Positions 7,917 through 16,822 of a stretch of 35,187 nt of DNA are shown one piece after another. Below the pieces are notes generated by a model. That model searched no databases and was not told the origin of the DNA. It saw only the letters and a list, made by a program, of their open reading frames with translations. Positions within the stretch are counted from its first letter, which is position 1; each line of letters begins with the position of its first letter. The translations under genes were made by a program, and so were the position numbers. The stretch is from Pseudomonadota bacterium (lineage in GTDB: Bacteria > Pseudomonadota > Gammaproteobacteria > Steroidobacterales > Steroidobacteraceae): NCBI GenBank assembly GCA_025351005.1, contig JANXWS010000044.1, positions 1-35,187 of the forward strand. The letters are read 5' to 3'.

Positions 7917-10451
7917 CTAGCGCAACCGCTCGAAGCGCGCGCGCGCCGCAGCGATCTGCGCGAGCACCCGGGCCTTTTCGGCCGGCGAGTTCCAGTCCGG
8001 GTAACGCTCGGTCGCCTCGCGCACGCGATCCACCCACGCGACGAACCACGCGGCATCGGCCGCGGAGCGCGGCGCGCGGCCGCCGATCGTCACGTACACC
8101 GGGCTCGTGGTCGCATAAACGTAGTCGTCGAGCACCGGATAGCGTGCCTCGTCGCTCGAGGCGCGCAACAGGCACCAGCCGCTGTCCTTCACGGCGAGAG
8201 TACCGCGCGCATCGACAGTCGTGCGGGTCGCGTCCAACGGCACCGTGCGCGCGACCTTGCCGTTGCAGACGATCTCCAGGTGGTCGACCGGTGCGATCGA
8301 GCGCAGGTGGGCGCGCCAGGCGACGGTGCGAACCCGCGGCAGCGCGAGCTCATCCCCGATCGCGCTGTCCCCGAGCGTGAAGTCGAGCAGCGGCCCGTTG
8401 CTCGCGAAACTGCGCCCCGCCTTCAGGCTCGCGAGCCACTCGCCGGGGTCGAGGCCCGGCTGCTCGACCGCGACAAACACGCGGTTCATGCCGACCGGCC
8501 CGCGCAGCGAGGCGAAGTTGGTCATCGCGTCGGTGCCACCCGCCGCCGGCAGCCGGAAGCCCAGGTTGAGGAGCCGGTACCATACCGCGGCCGTCGTGCG
8601 GTGGTCGCTGAAGCCGAGCACTTCGATGTAGTCGACCTTGCCGAGCGCGACGTCGACCGGCAGTTCGTTGGTCTGCGGCTCGGCCGGATCGAAGGGGTTC
8701 GGCAGCGGCGCATCGAAGGGATGGACGTAGCCGACCAGCGCGCCGGCGGCGTGCGCCATGTCGGCGACGTCGGCGTTCGTCGGTGCGAGGCTCGCAGCCG
8801 CGGTGTTCGGGTAGCCGACGTAGCCCGGTAGCAGCGTGCCGCGCCCGAGCCCGAGCAGGCCCAGGTGGCCCCAGTAGCTCGTGTGGAACTCCTGGCCGTA
8901 GAGCACGGCGTGCGCGCCGTCCGCCGACCGGTCCAGTGCATGCCCGCTCGAGGCGATGTCCGGCACGCGCCGCTCCTTGTTGACGATCAGCTCGTTGACG
9001 AGGGCAAGGTCCTCGGCAGCCGCCTGCTCCAGCAGCTCCGCCGCGGTGGTGCGGTACAGGCCGCCGTAGTTCATGTGCACGTGCACGTCGCCGCCGACCC
9101 AGCGACCGCGCGCGGTGGTGAGCGGGAATGCGGCGCCTGCCGTGCTCGCGACGACTGCGGTGGCACCCGCCGCGACGCTGAGATGACGGACCTCGAGCGG
9201 CCGGCCGAAGCCGTGCAGCAGCTCGACCGTCACCTCGCCGGCTGGCAGCTCGATGACATCATCGCCGGCACTGTGGAAGTAGTGGGCCTCCCAGCGCCGC
9301 TCGGCCCGGTCGTAGCCGTCGTCGGCATGGATACGGGCGCCGGTCGGTGCGTGAAACAGGCCGCGCGCATCGGTCACCGCGACCCGCGCCGGCAGCGGCT
9401 GGCCGGCGCCGTCGCGGAGCCTGAGCTCCAGCTTGCCGGTGGGCGCGAGCCAGCGCCGCTCGCGCACCTCGAGTCGCTGCTGCGCGCCGCCGACGACGTC
9501 CTGCAGCCACAACTCGAGCCCGCCCGAACGGTTCGACAGGAACGCGAACTGGCGGCCATCCGGCGACCAGCGCGCACCGACCTCGTCCCAGTCCCCGTAC
9601 GAGACCGGCAGCGCGTCGCCGCCGGAGGCCGGCAGCAGCCACAGCTGGTGGCCGTTGCGGCCGAGGTAGGAGCTGAACACGAGCCGGCTGCCGTCCGGGG
9701 AGTAGTCCGGGCGTGCGCGCCAGTTCGTCTCCTCGTAGTGGATCTCGCGGGCGGCGGCGCCGGGGCGCGCTTCCTGCTGCCAGAAGCCGCCCGTACCGTA
9801 GATGTGGCCGCGGTTCGACACGTACAGCACCGAGCGTCCGTCCCGGCTCCAGACCGGACTGATCTCCTGATCGTAGGGACTGTAGTAGTAGCGCGGCAGT
9901 GGGCTACGCTGCTCGCCGGTCAGCCGCGTCACGTTCGCGAGTGCGCCGGCGGCGACCTCCGCGCTGAAGACGTGCAAGTGCCCGTTGAACGCGGTCGATG
10001 CGTAGGCGACGCGGCTGCCGTCCGGCGACCAGCGGGGCTCGACGTTGACGGCGTGGTCCTGCGTCAGCAGGTGTGAGCTACCGCTCGCGAGGTCGAGCAG
10101 CGCGAGCTCGAGCGCGTCGTCGCGGTAGGTCACGTAGACGATGCTGCGCCCGTCCGGCGACCAGTCCGGCTGGTAGTCGTAGCCCGGGCCGTCGGTCAGC
10201 TGCACGGCCACACCGGAGTCGAGCCGCTGCCGCCACAGCGATCCTGCCATCGAGTAGACGACCTCGCGCGAATCGGGCGCGAAGGCGACCGCGGACGGAC
10301 CGCCGGTCAGCTGCGGCAGGTACATCTCGCGGTAATACCACGGGTGCGGCAGGTCGATCTGCGCGAGCACCGGCCGGCGGCCCCCCGCCGCGGCGCCGGC
10401 CGCGAGCAGGGCCAGCACGACCCAGAGAATCCTTCGGCATGTCGTCTGCAT
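7917..10451 (-). CDS. Secreted beta-propeller plus PHP-type (CehA/McbA-like) metallohydrolase
   Basis: Exported protein of 844 residues. A signal peptide (about 1-30) is followed by a TolB-like beta-propeller (about 45-330). Its blades carry repeated WSPDGR/SPDGS motifs (near 97, 141, 201, 250 and 296). Next is a beta-sandwich linker (about 338-430) resembling carboxypeptidase regulatory domains. The catalytic domain (about 450-700) has PHP-type metal ligands: H457 and H459 in GDVHVHMNYGG, E521 and H523 in YGQEFHT, H577 in GYVHPFD and D641 in GGTDAM. CehA/McbA-type members hydrolyse carbamate or phosphate-type esters, but this homologue's substrate is unknown. It lies between the MttB-family gene (30-base gap) and the S10 gene (26-base gap), so co-transcription is likely. 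Domain calls are solid, function is open. Confidence 0.8.
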   Translation of the reverse strand: MQTTCRRILWVVLALLAAGAAAGGRRPVLAQIDLPHPWYYREMYLPQLTGGPSAVAFAPDSREVVYSMAGSLWRQRLDSGVAVQLTDGPGYDYQPDWSPDGRSIVYVTYRDDALELALLDLASGSSHLLTQDHAVNVEPRWSPDGSRVAYASTAFNGHLHVFSAEVAAGALANVTRLTGEQRSPLPRYYYSPYDQEISPVWSRDGRSVLYVSNRGHIYGTGGFWQQEARPGAAAREIHYEETNWRARPDYSPDGSRLVFSSYLGRNGHQLWLLPASGGDALPVSYGDWDEVGARWSPDGRQFAFLSNRSGGLELWLQDVVGGAQQRLEVRERRWLAPTGKLELRLRDGAGQPLPARVAVTDARGLFHAPTGARIHADDGYDRAERRWEAHYFHSAGDDVIELPAGEVTVELLHGFGRPLEVRHLSVAAGATAVVASTAGAAFPLTTARGRWVGGDVHVHMNYGGLYRTTAAELLEQAAAEDLALVNELIVNKERRVPDIASSGHALDRSADGAHAVLYGQEFHTSYWGHLGLLGLGRGTLLPGYVGYPNTAAASLAPTNADVADMAHAAGALVGYVHPFDAPLPNPFDPAEPQTNELPVDVALGKVDYIEVLGFSDHRTTAAVWYRLLNLGFRLPAAGGTDAMTNFASLRGPVGMNRVFVAVEQPGLDPGEWLASLKAGRSFASNGPLLDFTLGDSAIGDELALPRVRTVAWRAHLRSIAPVDHLEIVCNGKVARTVPLDATRTTVDARGTLAVKDSGWCLLRASSDEARYPVLDDYVYATTSPVYVTIGGRAPRSAADAAWFVAWVDRVREATERYPDWNSPAEKARVLAQIAAARARFERLR

Positions 10452-10481
10452 CTCGCCCCTTCGCCTTGCGGCGCGCCGCTA

Positions 10482-12020
10482 CTACTCGTCCTCGATGGAG
10501 TCGGTCAGCTGCGCACGGCGACGCGCCATGAACTCGAGCATCGCCTCGTCGCGCGCCGGCTCGAGACCGGGATCCTGGTAGTCCGCGAGCATTTTCTTCC
10601 AGACGCGGTTCGCGCGCTGCTCCGCCGTCAGGCTGCCCTCGAGCGCCCACTGCTCGTAGGACGAGTAGTCGGCGATGGTCGAGGTATAGAACGCGGTCTC
10701 GAAGTTCGTCTGCGTATGCGCGCAGCCGAGGAAGTGGCTGCCCGGCCCGACCTCCCGGATCGCGTCGAGCGCCTGGCCACGCACCGACAGGTCCATGCCC
10801 TGCGCGAGCACCTGCATCATCGCGCACTGGTCGGCGTCCATGACGAACTTCTCGTAGCTTGCGACCAGCCCGCCTTCCAGCCAGCCGGCCGCGTGCGTCA
10901 CAAGGTTGACGCCGGCGAGCAGCGTCGGCAGCAGCGTGTGCGCGCTCTCGTAGGCCGCCTGCGCATCGGCGGTTTTGGACGAGCACAACGAGCCGCCGCT
11001 TCGGCACGGCACGGCGAGCCGCCGCGCCAGCTGCGCGGTGGCGAAGATCATCTGGGTCGCTTCCGGCGTACCGAAGGTCGGCGCCCCGGTGCGCATCGAG
11101 ATCGCGCCGACGAACGAGCCCATGATGACCGGCGCGCCCGGCCGCACCAGCTGCGTCAGCGCCATGCCGGCGAGCGTCTCGGCCAGGATCTCCGCCATGC
11201 AGCCTGCCGTGGTGACGGGGCCCATCGCGCCTGCGAGCACCGCCGGCACGATGATCGTCCCCTGGTTGCGGGCCGCGAACTGCCGCAGCGCGCCGAGCAT
11301 GCGGCCGTCGTAGACGAGCGGCGAGTTCGAATTGATGTTGCCGAGCACGACCGCGTGGCCGTCGAGGTAGTCGGCCCCGAACAGAGCCTCGGCGATGCCG
11401 ATCGCGTCGGCGGCATGCCCGGGCGTCTCGGGCGTCGCCTCGCAGGCCTGGTCCGAATGCCGAAAGAACGCGTACTGCACGTCGAGGTGCCGCTTGTTCG
11501 GCGCGATCTCCATCGGCTCGACCATGCAGCCGCCGGAGAAGTGAATCGCCGGCGCCATGTGCGCCAGGCGGATGAAGTTGTGGAGGTCGGCGAGCGTGCC
11601 GTAGCGCCGGCCGCGGTCCAGGTCGCTGACGAACGGCGGCCCGCCGACCGGCGAGAACACGGTTGCGTCGCCGCCGAGGCGGATGCTGCGCTCCGGATTG
11701 CGGGCGTGCAGCGTGAACTCGGCGGGCGCGGTCGCGAGCAGCCGGCGCGCCATGCCGCGCGGCATATGCACGCGCTCGCCCTGGACGTCGGCGCCCGCCT
11801 CGCGCCACAGACGCAGCGACTCGGGGTCGCGCCGGAACTCGATGCCGACTTCCTCCAGTATCGTTTCGGCATTCGCCTCGATGATCTCGACCGCCTCGCT
11901 GCTCAATAGCTCCACGGGGTGCAGCCGGCGCCGGATGTACGGGTACTTCGTCGCCAGGCTGCGCGCCCGCGCGAGGCGGCTGTCGCGGCCGCGGCGCGGC
12001 GCGGTGGTCGTCTGGGTCAC
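10482..12020 (-). CDS. Trimethylamine methyltransferase (MttB) family protein, no pyrrolysine codon
   Basis: TIM-barrel methyltransferase family protein of 512 residues, normal for MttB homologues. Recognisable stretches include HPVELLSSEAVEIIEANAE, VGGPPFVSDLDRGRRYGT, FSGGCMVEPMEIAPNKRHLD and GSHFLGCAHTQTNFE. There is no in-frame TAG, so this is the non-pyrrolysine branch. Characterised members of that branch demethylate quaternary amines such as glycine betaine, proline betaine or carnitine, handing methyl groups to a corrinoid protein. No corrinoid protein or reactivase gene is next to it. The frame is open far upstream; I chose the GTG at 12020 because a GAGGA site precedes it and the family N-terminus starts there. 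It is the first gene of a probable operon with the propeller/PHP and S10 genes. The substrate is unknown. Confidence 0.8.
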   Translation of the reverse strand: MTQTTTAPRRGRDSRLARARSLATKYPYIRRRLHPVELLSSEAVEIIEANAETILEEVGIEFRRDPESLRLWREAGADVQGERVHMPRGMARRLLATAPAEFTLHARNPERSIRLGGDATVFSPVGGPPFVSDLDRGRRYGTLADLHNFIRLAHMAPAIHFSGGCMVEPMEIAPNKRHLDVQYAFFRHSDQACEATPETPGHAADAIGIAEALFGADYLDGHAVVLGNINSNSPLVYDGRMLGALRQFAARNQGTIIVPAVLAGAMGPVTTAGCMAEILAETLAGMALTQLVRPGAPVIMGSFVGAISMRTGAPTFGTPEATQMIFATAQLARRLAVPCRSGGSLCSSKTADAQAAYESAHTLLPTLLAGVNLVTHAAGWLEGGLVASYEKFVMDADQCAMMQVLAQGMDLSVRGQALDAIREVGPGSHFLGCAHTQTNFETAFYTSTIADYSSYEQWALEGSLTAEQRANRVWKKMLADYQDPGLEPARDEAMLEFMARRRAQLTDSIEDE

Positions 12021-12031
12021 GCGGTCCTCGG

Positions 12032-12046
12032 GGGTCGGATCGACCC
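12032..12046. repeat. Short perfect inverted repeat upstream of the MttB-family gene
   Basis: GGGTCG-GAT-CGACCC has 6-bp arms and lies 12-26 bases before the GTG start at 12020, in the 144-bp gap shared with a divergent metallopeptidase. It could be an operator or an mRNA hairpin. In DNA this GC-rich it may also be chance. Confidence 0.35.
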
Positions 12047-12164
12047 GGTCACTATGCCTCGCGCCTCCGCGGCAGACAACGCCGCCGGCGGCCCGCCGCC
12101 CGACTAGAGCGCGGGACGCCGCTCCGCTAAGCTCGGCGCACATCCGGGCCGCCCAGGCGATGAC

Positions 12165-13820
12165 ATGCGCACAGCATTGCGGCGACTGGCCTGGCTGCTG
12201 CTCGCCGCTGCAGCCGGCGCCGCGGCCGTGCCGTCGAACCCGGCGCTCCGCGCCGTCGAGGCGCTGTACGCCGACTGGCTCGACGCCGAGTACGCGGCGG
12301 CCGCGCTCGAAGCCGGTCCCGACGCGGCAGAGGACGGACTCGACGCGAAGGCCTGGCGCGCGCGCGCGGCCGAGGCTGCCGCGGCGATCGCCACCCGGCT
12401 GCCGCCGCTCGCGCAGGTGCGCCTGACAGGGGAAGAGCGGCGTGTGCTGCGCGCGATCGAGGACGGGCTCGCCGCGCCGCCCGCGCCGCCGGCGGCCGTC
12501 GTGCCGGCCGCCTCCGCTGCGCGCTGCGCGACCCGCGACGACCCGGCGCTCGAGCGCGCCGCGCTCGCGGCTGCGCTCTACGCGTGCTTCGAGCAGTACG
12601 GCCGGATCGACTTCGACGGCCGGACGCTCGCCCGCACGACCGCCCTCGCGCTGCTCCAGCAGCTCGACGATCGCGCCGGGCGCGAGGCGCTGTTCCGGCG
12701 CTTCGCGCCGTTGTGGGCCGCCGTCAACGGCACCGGCGGCGCCGACAGCCCATACCGGCGCCTTACCGGACTCGCGGCGGCCGCGGCCGCGGGTGCCGGG
12801 CCCGCGCCGATCGCGGCCGCGGCGCGCACCGTCGGCGCGAGCAGGGCCACCGTCGAGGCGTGGCTGGTCGCGGCACTCGAGGCCTGGCGGCGCGCGACTG
12901 GCGGGCCCGCGGTCGAGCCGTGGGACTACTGGTACGTGCAGACCGCCGCGATCCGTGACCTCGACCGGCTGGTGCCAGCGGCACGCGTGCCGGAGCTGAG
13001 CCTTCGCTTCTATCGCGATCTGGGCGCAGACCTCGCCGCAATTGGCATCGAACACGACCTGGAGGTGCGGCCGAGCAAGCCGGCCTACGACTCGGCCGAC
13101 TTCGTCCGCATCGGCCGCTGGGTCGGCAGCCGCTGGCAACCGGCGCGCGCCCGCGTCGTCGCCAACGTCGAACAGGGCGGGCTGCTCGCGCTCAATGAGC
13201 TCGTGCACGAGGACGGCCACGCCATCCACATGGCGGCGGTGCGGGCCCGGCCCGCGTTCTTCGATCTGGGCGATGAGCTCTTCTACGAAGCGTTCGCCGA
13301 CGTGGCGTCATGGAGCGTCGCCGAGCCCGCCTGGCAGCGCCGCTACCTCGGCCGCAGCGCACCGGCAGCGGGGTCGCTGCGGGCGCTATTCGGTCTGGTC
13401 GTGCTCGACGTCGCCTGGGGGCTGTTCGAGATCCGCCTGCAGCAGGCGCCCGACACCGACCCGAACGCGCTGTGGACCGAACTCACCAGTCACTACCTGC
13501 ACGTCGTGCCGCACCCCGAGCTCGCCTGGTGGGCGCTGCGCACCCAGCTGGTCGAGGCCCCCGGATCGATGATCGACTACAGCCTGGGCGCCGTCGTGAC
13601 TGCCGACCTGCGCGGCAAGGCGCGCCACGACCTCGGCCCGTTCGACGCCGGGCGGCTGGACTGGTACCGGTGGATGTCGCGCCGCCTACTCCGCTACGGC
13701 AGCTCGATCGAGTCGGCCGAGCTGCTCAGGCGCTTTCTGGGCCGGCCGGTGTCGAATGCGGCGCTGCTCGCCGAGCTCGGCCGCATCCGCCCGGGCGTGC
13801 GTCTCAGCGCGCCGCCCTGA
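12165..13820 (+). CDS. Exported zinc metallopeptidase with HExGHxxH motif (M3-like)
   Basis: A 551-residue protein with an N-terminal signal peptide (about 1-22, including LAWLLLAAAAGAAA). The motif VHEDGHAIH gives H348-E349-x-x-H352, with H355 matching the HExGHxxH wording of the M3 (thimet/oligopeptidase F) clan. E375 in LFYEAFADVASWS is a candidate third zinc ligand. The rest of the sequence, rich in Ala and Arg, does not resemble a well-known subfamily, and the typical M3 C-terminal region is only loosely present. It is therefore a divergent member, probably periplasmic or lipid-free secreted. It is divergent from the MttB-family gene, and its last 17 bases overlap the end of the convergent aminotransferase. 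Peptidase activity is inferred from the zinc motif. Confidence 0.65.
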   Translation: MRTALRRLAWLLLAAAAGAAAVPSNPALRAVEALYADWLDAEYAAAALEAGPDAAEDGLDAKAWRARAAEAAAAIATRLPPLAQVRLTGEERRVLRAIEDGLAAPPAPPAAVVPAASAARCATRDDPALERAALAAALYACFEQYGRIDFDGRTLARTTALALLQQLDDRAGREALFRRFAPLWAAVNGTGGADSPYRRLTGLAAAAAAGAGPAPIAAAARTVGASRATVEAWLVAALEAWRRATGGPAVEPWDYWYVQTAAIRDLDRLVPAARVPELSLRFYRDLGADLAAIGIEHDLEVRPSKPAYDSADFVRIGRWVGSRWQPARARVVANVEQGGLLALNELVHEDGHAIHMAAVRARPAFFDLGDELFYEAFADVASWSVAEPAWQRRYLGRSAPAAGSLRALFGLVVLDVAWGLFEIRLQQAPDTDPNALWTELTSHYLHVVPHPELAWWALRTQLVEAPGSMIDYSLGAVVTADLRGKARHDLGPFDAGRLDWYRWMSRRLLRYGSSIESAELLRRFLGRPVSNAALLAELGRIRPGVRLSAPP

Positions 13821-15159
13821 GTCCGGCGGCCGGCCCGCCCTCCGCCGCCGCCTCGGTCAGGCTCGCCTCGATCATCTGCATCGCTTCGTCGACCTCGCCG
13901 CGGCCGATCATCAGTGGCGGCATGAAACGCACCGTGCTCTGGCCGCAGGACAGGAGCAGCAGGCCGTTGTGGTACGCGCGCGTGATCAGCCGCTCGCAGA
14001 GCGCGCGTGCCGGCTGCCGCGACGCACGGTCGGTGACGAGTTCCATGCCGATCATGAGGCCCTTGCCGCGGACCTCGCCGATGACCTCGTGGCGCAGCGC
14101 CAGCTCGCGCAGCCGGCCCTGGAAGTAGTCGCCGATGCGAGCCGCGTTCGCGACGTAGTCGCCGCTGACGAGATCGATGGTCGCGAGCGCCGCCGCGCAG
14201 CAAACCGGGTTGCCGCCAAAGGTATTGCCGTGGGCGCCGCGCGTCCACTTCGACATCACCGTCCTTTTCGCGACCACCAGGCCGATCGGCAGCCCCGAGG
14301 CGAGCCCCTTGGCGAGCGTCATGATGTCCGGCGCGACGTCCCAGTGCTGGCACGCGAACATCCTGCCGGTGCGGCCGATGCCGGACTGGACCTCGTCGAA
14401 GATCAGCAGGATGCCGTGCCGGTCGCAGAGCGAGCGCAGGCCGGCCAGGAACCCGTCCGGCGGCACCAGATAGCCGCCCTCGCCCTGGATCGGCTCGACC
14501 AGGATCGCAGCCACCTCGCCTGGCGGCACGCTGGTCGTGAACAGCACCTCCTCGATGTAACGCAGCACCGCCTGGCCCTGCTCGGCGCCGGCGAACAGCG
14601 GCCGGTAGTTGTTCGGGTACGGTACGTGCGTGACGCCGGGCATGGTCGGAAAGAACCCTTTCTGCTGCGTGTACTTGCTCGAGGTGAACGACAGCGAGCC
14701 CATCGTCCGGCCGTGGAAGCCGCCGAGGAAGCCGATGAAGCGCGGCCGGCCGGTCACGAAGCGGGCGAGCTTGAGCGCGCCCTCGACACTCTCGGTGCCG
14801 GACTGCGCGAAGAAGCTCATGACCGGCTCCTGCATAGGCGCGATCTCGTTGATGCGCTCGGCGAGGCGCACCTGGCGCTCGTGCCAGTAGTCGGACGAGA
14901 TGTGCAGGAAGCGCTCGGCCGCCTCCTGGATCGCGGCCACGACCCGCGGGTGGCTGTGGCCGGTGCTGCAGACCGCGATGCCGGCCGCGAAGTCGAGGAA
15001 GCGGTTGCCGTCGACATCCCAGGCCTCGGCGCCCCGGCCGTGCGACATCACGAACGGATAGTCGCGCGGGTAGGATGGCGCGACCACGGCCGTGTCGCGC
15101 GCGAGCAGCTCGCGCGCCCTCGGCCCGGGCAGCTCGGTCTTGATGTGCGGATTCTTCAT
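13804..15159 (-). CDS. Class III aminotransferase (ornithine/4-aminobutyrate type)
   Basis: PLP fold-type I transaminase of 451 residues acting on an omega- or alpha-amino group. Motifs are DVDGNRFLDFAAGIAV (about 48-63), QSGTESVEGALKLAR, LGGFHGRTMGSLS, IFDEVQSGIGRTG (D255 holds the PLP ring nitrogen), the PLP lysine K284 in LAKGLASGLP, and HGNTFGGNP. The wording resembles the acetylornithine/ornithine/GABA aminotransferase group of archaea and actinobacteria, so the exact substrate cannot be read from sequence. The ATG at 15159 follows an AGGGG site. It starts 9 bases after the CoA-transferase B stop and is the last gene of the extended hut operon. This suggests use of 2-oxoglutarate/glutamate with ornithine, GABA or a related amine. 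Confidence 0.82.
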   Translation of the reverse strand: MKNPHIKTELPGPRARELLARDTAVVAPSYPRDYPFVMSHGRGAEAWDVDGNRFLDFAAGIAVCSTGHSHPRVVAAIQEAAERFLHISSDYWHERQVRLAERINEIAPMQEPVMSFFAQSGTESVEGALKLARFVTGRPRFIGFLGGFHGRTMGSLSFTSSKYTQQKGFFPTMPGVTHVPYPNNYRPLFAGAEQGQAVLRYIEEVLFTTSVPPGEVAAILVEPIQGEGGYLVPPDGFLAGLRSLCDRHGILLIFDEVQSGIGRTGRMFACQHWDVAPDIMTLAKGLASGLPIGLVVAKRTVMSKWTRGAHGNTFGGNPVCCAAALATIDLVSGDYVANAARIGDYFQGRLRELALRHEVIGEVRGKGLMIGMELVTDRASRQPARALCERLITRAYHNGLLLLSCGQSTVRFMPPLMIGRGEVDEAMQMIEASLTEAAAEGGPAAGLRAAR

Positions 15160-15168
15160 GTCATTCCC

Positions 15169-15969
15169 CTACACCGGCAGTTGCACCGGTCGATTGTGCG
15201 CCTCACGCGTGCGCCGATGCAGTTCGCGAAGCACGGTCAGTTCCTCCGTGGTCGGCGGCGGCACGACGGTGACGGTCGTGGCAGTGCCGAGCGGCCAGCC
15301 CGTCGCGGCCACCGCATCGGCGACCGTGACGTGCTCGTAGCGAGCGACCAGCACGAATTCCGAAGTGTCCGGCGCCGGCCGCAGTATGCCGAAATCAGTG
15401 ATGATCGCCTGCGGACCGCGGCCCGCGGCGCCGCCGGCGCGTGGAGCGCCACCGGCGCAAAGGCCCGCGCTGCTGACGAAGTCGAGCGTCGTCACGAACG
15501 CGCGCGGCGACTGTTTCAGAACCACGAACACCTCGCGGGCGTGGCTCGCCATCTCCGGCGCACCACCGGCGCCCGGCAGGCGCGTCTTCGGCCGCGCGTA
15601 GGGCCCGATGACCGTGCTGTTGAGGTTGCCGTAGCGGTCGATCTGGGCGGCCCCGAGAAAGCCGACGTCGATGCGTCCGGCCTGCAGCCAGAACGCAAAG
15701 ATCTCCGGCAGCGACACCACCGCCGTCGCCGTCTCCGCGAGCTCGCCGTCGCCGATCGAGAGCGGCAGCACTCCGGGCCGCGTGCCAATGGTGCCGGACT
15801 CGTAGATGAGGACGATGTCCGGTGCGTGCAGCAGGCGCGCCAGGTTGGCCGCCGCCGAGGGCAGACCGATGCCGACGAAGCAGACGCAGCCGTTCCAGAG
15901 CATCCGCGCCGCGGTGACGGTCATCATCTCGTCAGGCGTCCACGGCCCGCCGTCCGCCGATGCCGTCAT
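15169..15969 (-). CDS. Family I CoA-transferase, beta subunit (CatJ/GctB-like)
   Basis: Second subunit of a heteromeric CoA-transferase, 266 residues. GIGLPSAAANLAR (about 34-46) is followed by IYESGTIG, where E57 is in the position of the catalytic glutamate that forms the acyl-CoA intermediate. FLGAAQIDRYGNLNSTVIG is also typical. Its start overlaps the alpha-subunit stop as ATGA (15969-15966), so the pair should be made in equal amounts. The closest named relatives I recognise are 3-oxoadipate CoA-transferase CatJ and glutaconate CoA-transferase GctB. The substrate here is probably a C4-C6 dicarboxylic or oxo acid formed by the neighbouring aldehyde dehydrogenase, which is inference. Confidence 0.82.
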   Translation of the reverse strand: MTASADGGPWTPDEMMTVTAARMLWNGCVCFVGIGLPSAAANLARLLHAPDIVLIYESGTIGTRPGVLPLSIGDGELAETATAVVSLPEIFAFWLQAGRIDVGFLGAAQIDRYGNLNSTVIGPYARPKTRLPGAGGAPEMASHAREVFVVLKQSPRAFVTTLDFVSSAGLCAGGAPRAGGAAGRGPQAIITDFGILRPAPDTSEFVLVARYEHVTVADAVAATGWPLGTATTVTVVPPPTTEELTVLRELHRRTREAHNRPVQLPV

Positions 15970-16820
15970 GGCGCACCCCCGGCGGCGCGCTGCGCCGCCA
16001 GGAAGTCCGCGAAATCGGCAGTGCCGAGCACGTAGCGGTCGAGCCAGGACGCAAACCGGCCGCGATCGCGCGCGACCTCGTCCCAGGCGATGTAGAAGGC
16101 GTTATCGCGGGGATAATAGCCGCGCGCGTAGGAGGGCCACGCCCCGCCCGGCACGCACGCCACGGCGGTCACCACCCAGTGCGGCAGCACGACCGCGTTC
16201 ATCGGCGCCGCCAGGTCCTCGACGATCTCTTCGACCGTCACCAGCAGCTTGCGCGCGGCAAGACCGGCCTCCTTCTGCGCTCCGAGGATGCCCGTGATCA
16301 GCACGTTGCCGGCGCGGTCGGCCTTCTGGGCATGCAGGATCGTGACGTCGGGATTGAGTGCCGGCACGGTCGCGAGCCGCTCGCCGCTGTACGGGCAGGT
16401 CACCGTGCGAATCGACGGATTGACGCGCGCAAGGTCCGTACCCAGGTAACCGCGCAGCAAGCCGAACGGCAGGCGTGCGGCGCCGGCCGTATAGGCCGCG
16501 GCCATGCCGGCGTGCGAATGCTCGTTGATCTCGAGCGGTGCCGGCCAGCCGTTCTCGATCGCGTCGCGGACGCGGTGCGCGGAGCCCACGCCCGGGTTGC
16601 CGCCCCACGAGAACGTCAGGCGGCCCGCGCAGCCGGCGCCGATCATCTGGTCGTACACCAGGTCCGGCGTCATCCGGATCAGGTGCAGACCGCGGCGCCG
16701 CTGGCGGATGAGTTCGTGGCCGGCGGCGAACGGGATCAGATGCGTGAAGCCCTCGAGCGCGACGCTGTCGCCATCCCGGACGTGCTGGCACACCGCCTGC
16801 TGCAGAGTCAGGATCGGCAC
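15966..16820 (-). CDS. Family I CoA-transferase, alpha subunit (CatI/GctA-like)
   Basis: First subunit of the CoA-transferase, 284 residues. It closely follows the wording I recall for Pseudomonas CatI: DGDSVALEGFTHLIPFAAGHE, LIRMTPDLVYDQMIGAGCA, LTFSWGGNPGVGSAHR, HAQKADRAGNVL and VTVEEIVEDLAAPMN. CatI/CatJ move CoA from succinyl-CoA to 3-oxoadipate, but no other beta-ketoadipate gene is in the window, so a different acid is likely. The frame is open upstream into the aldehyde dehydrogenase gene. The GTG at 16820 lies 2 bases after that gene's TAA and gives the expected N-terminus (PILTLQQAV). No strong ribosome-binding site is visible, consistent with translational coupling. Confidence 0.82.
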   Translation of the reverse strand: MPILTLQQAVCQHVRDGDSVALEGFTHLIPFAAGHELIRQRRRGLHLIRMTPDLVYDQMIGAGCAGRLTFSWGGNPGVGSAHRVRDAIENGWPAPLEINEHSHAGMAAAYTAGAARLPFGLLRGYLGTDLARVNPSIRTVTCPYSGERLATVPALNPDVTILHAQKADRAGNVLITGILGAQKEAGLAARKLLVTVEEIVEDLAAPMNAVVLPHWVVTAVACVPGGAWPSYARGYYPRDNAFYIAWDEVARDRGRFASWLDRYVLGTADFADFLAAQRAAGGAP

Positions 16821-16822
16821 GC

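Noticed and set aside
10482-12020. Pyrrolysine-containing trimethylamine methyltransferase
   Set aside because: The frame is open throughout with no in-frame TAG, so the protein is a non-pyrrolysine family member.
13804-16820. A beta-ketoadipate (aromatic) pathway based on the CatIJ-like CoA-transferase
   Set aside because: No ring-cleavage, lactonase or thiolase genes are nearby. The operon context is histidine and amine breakdown.
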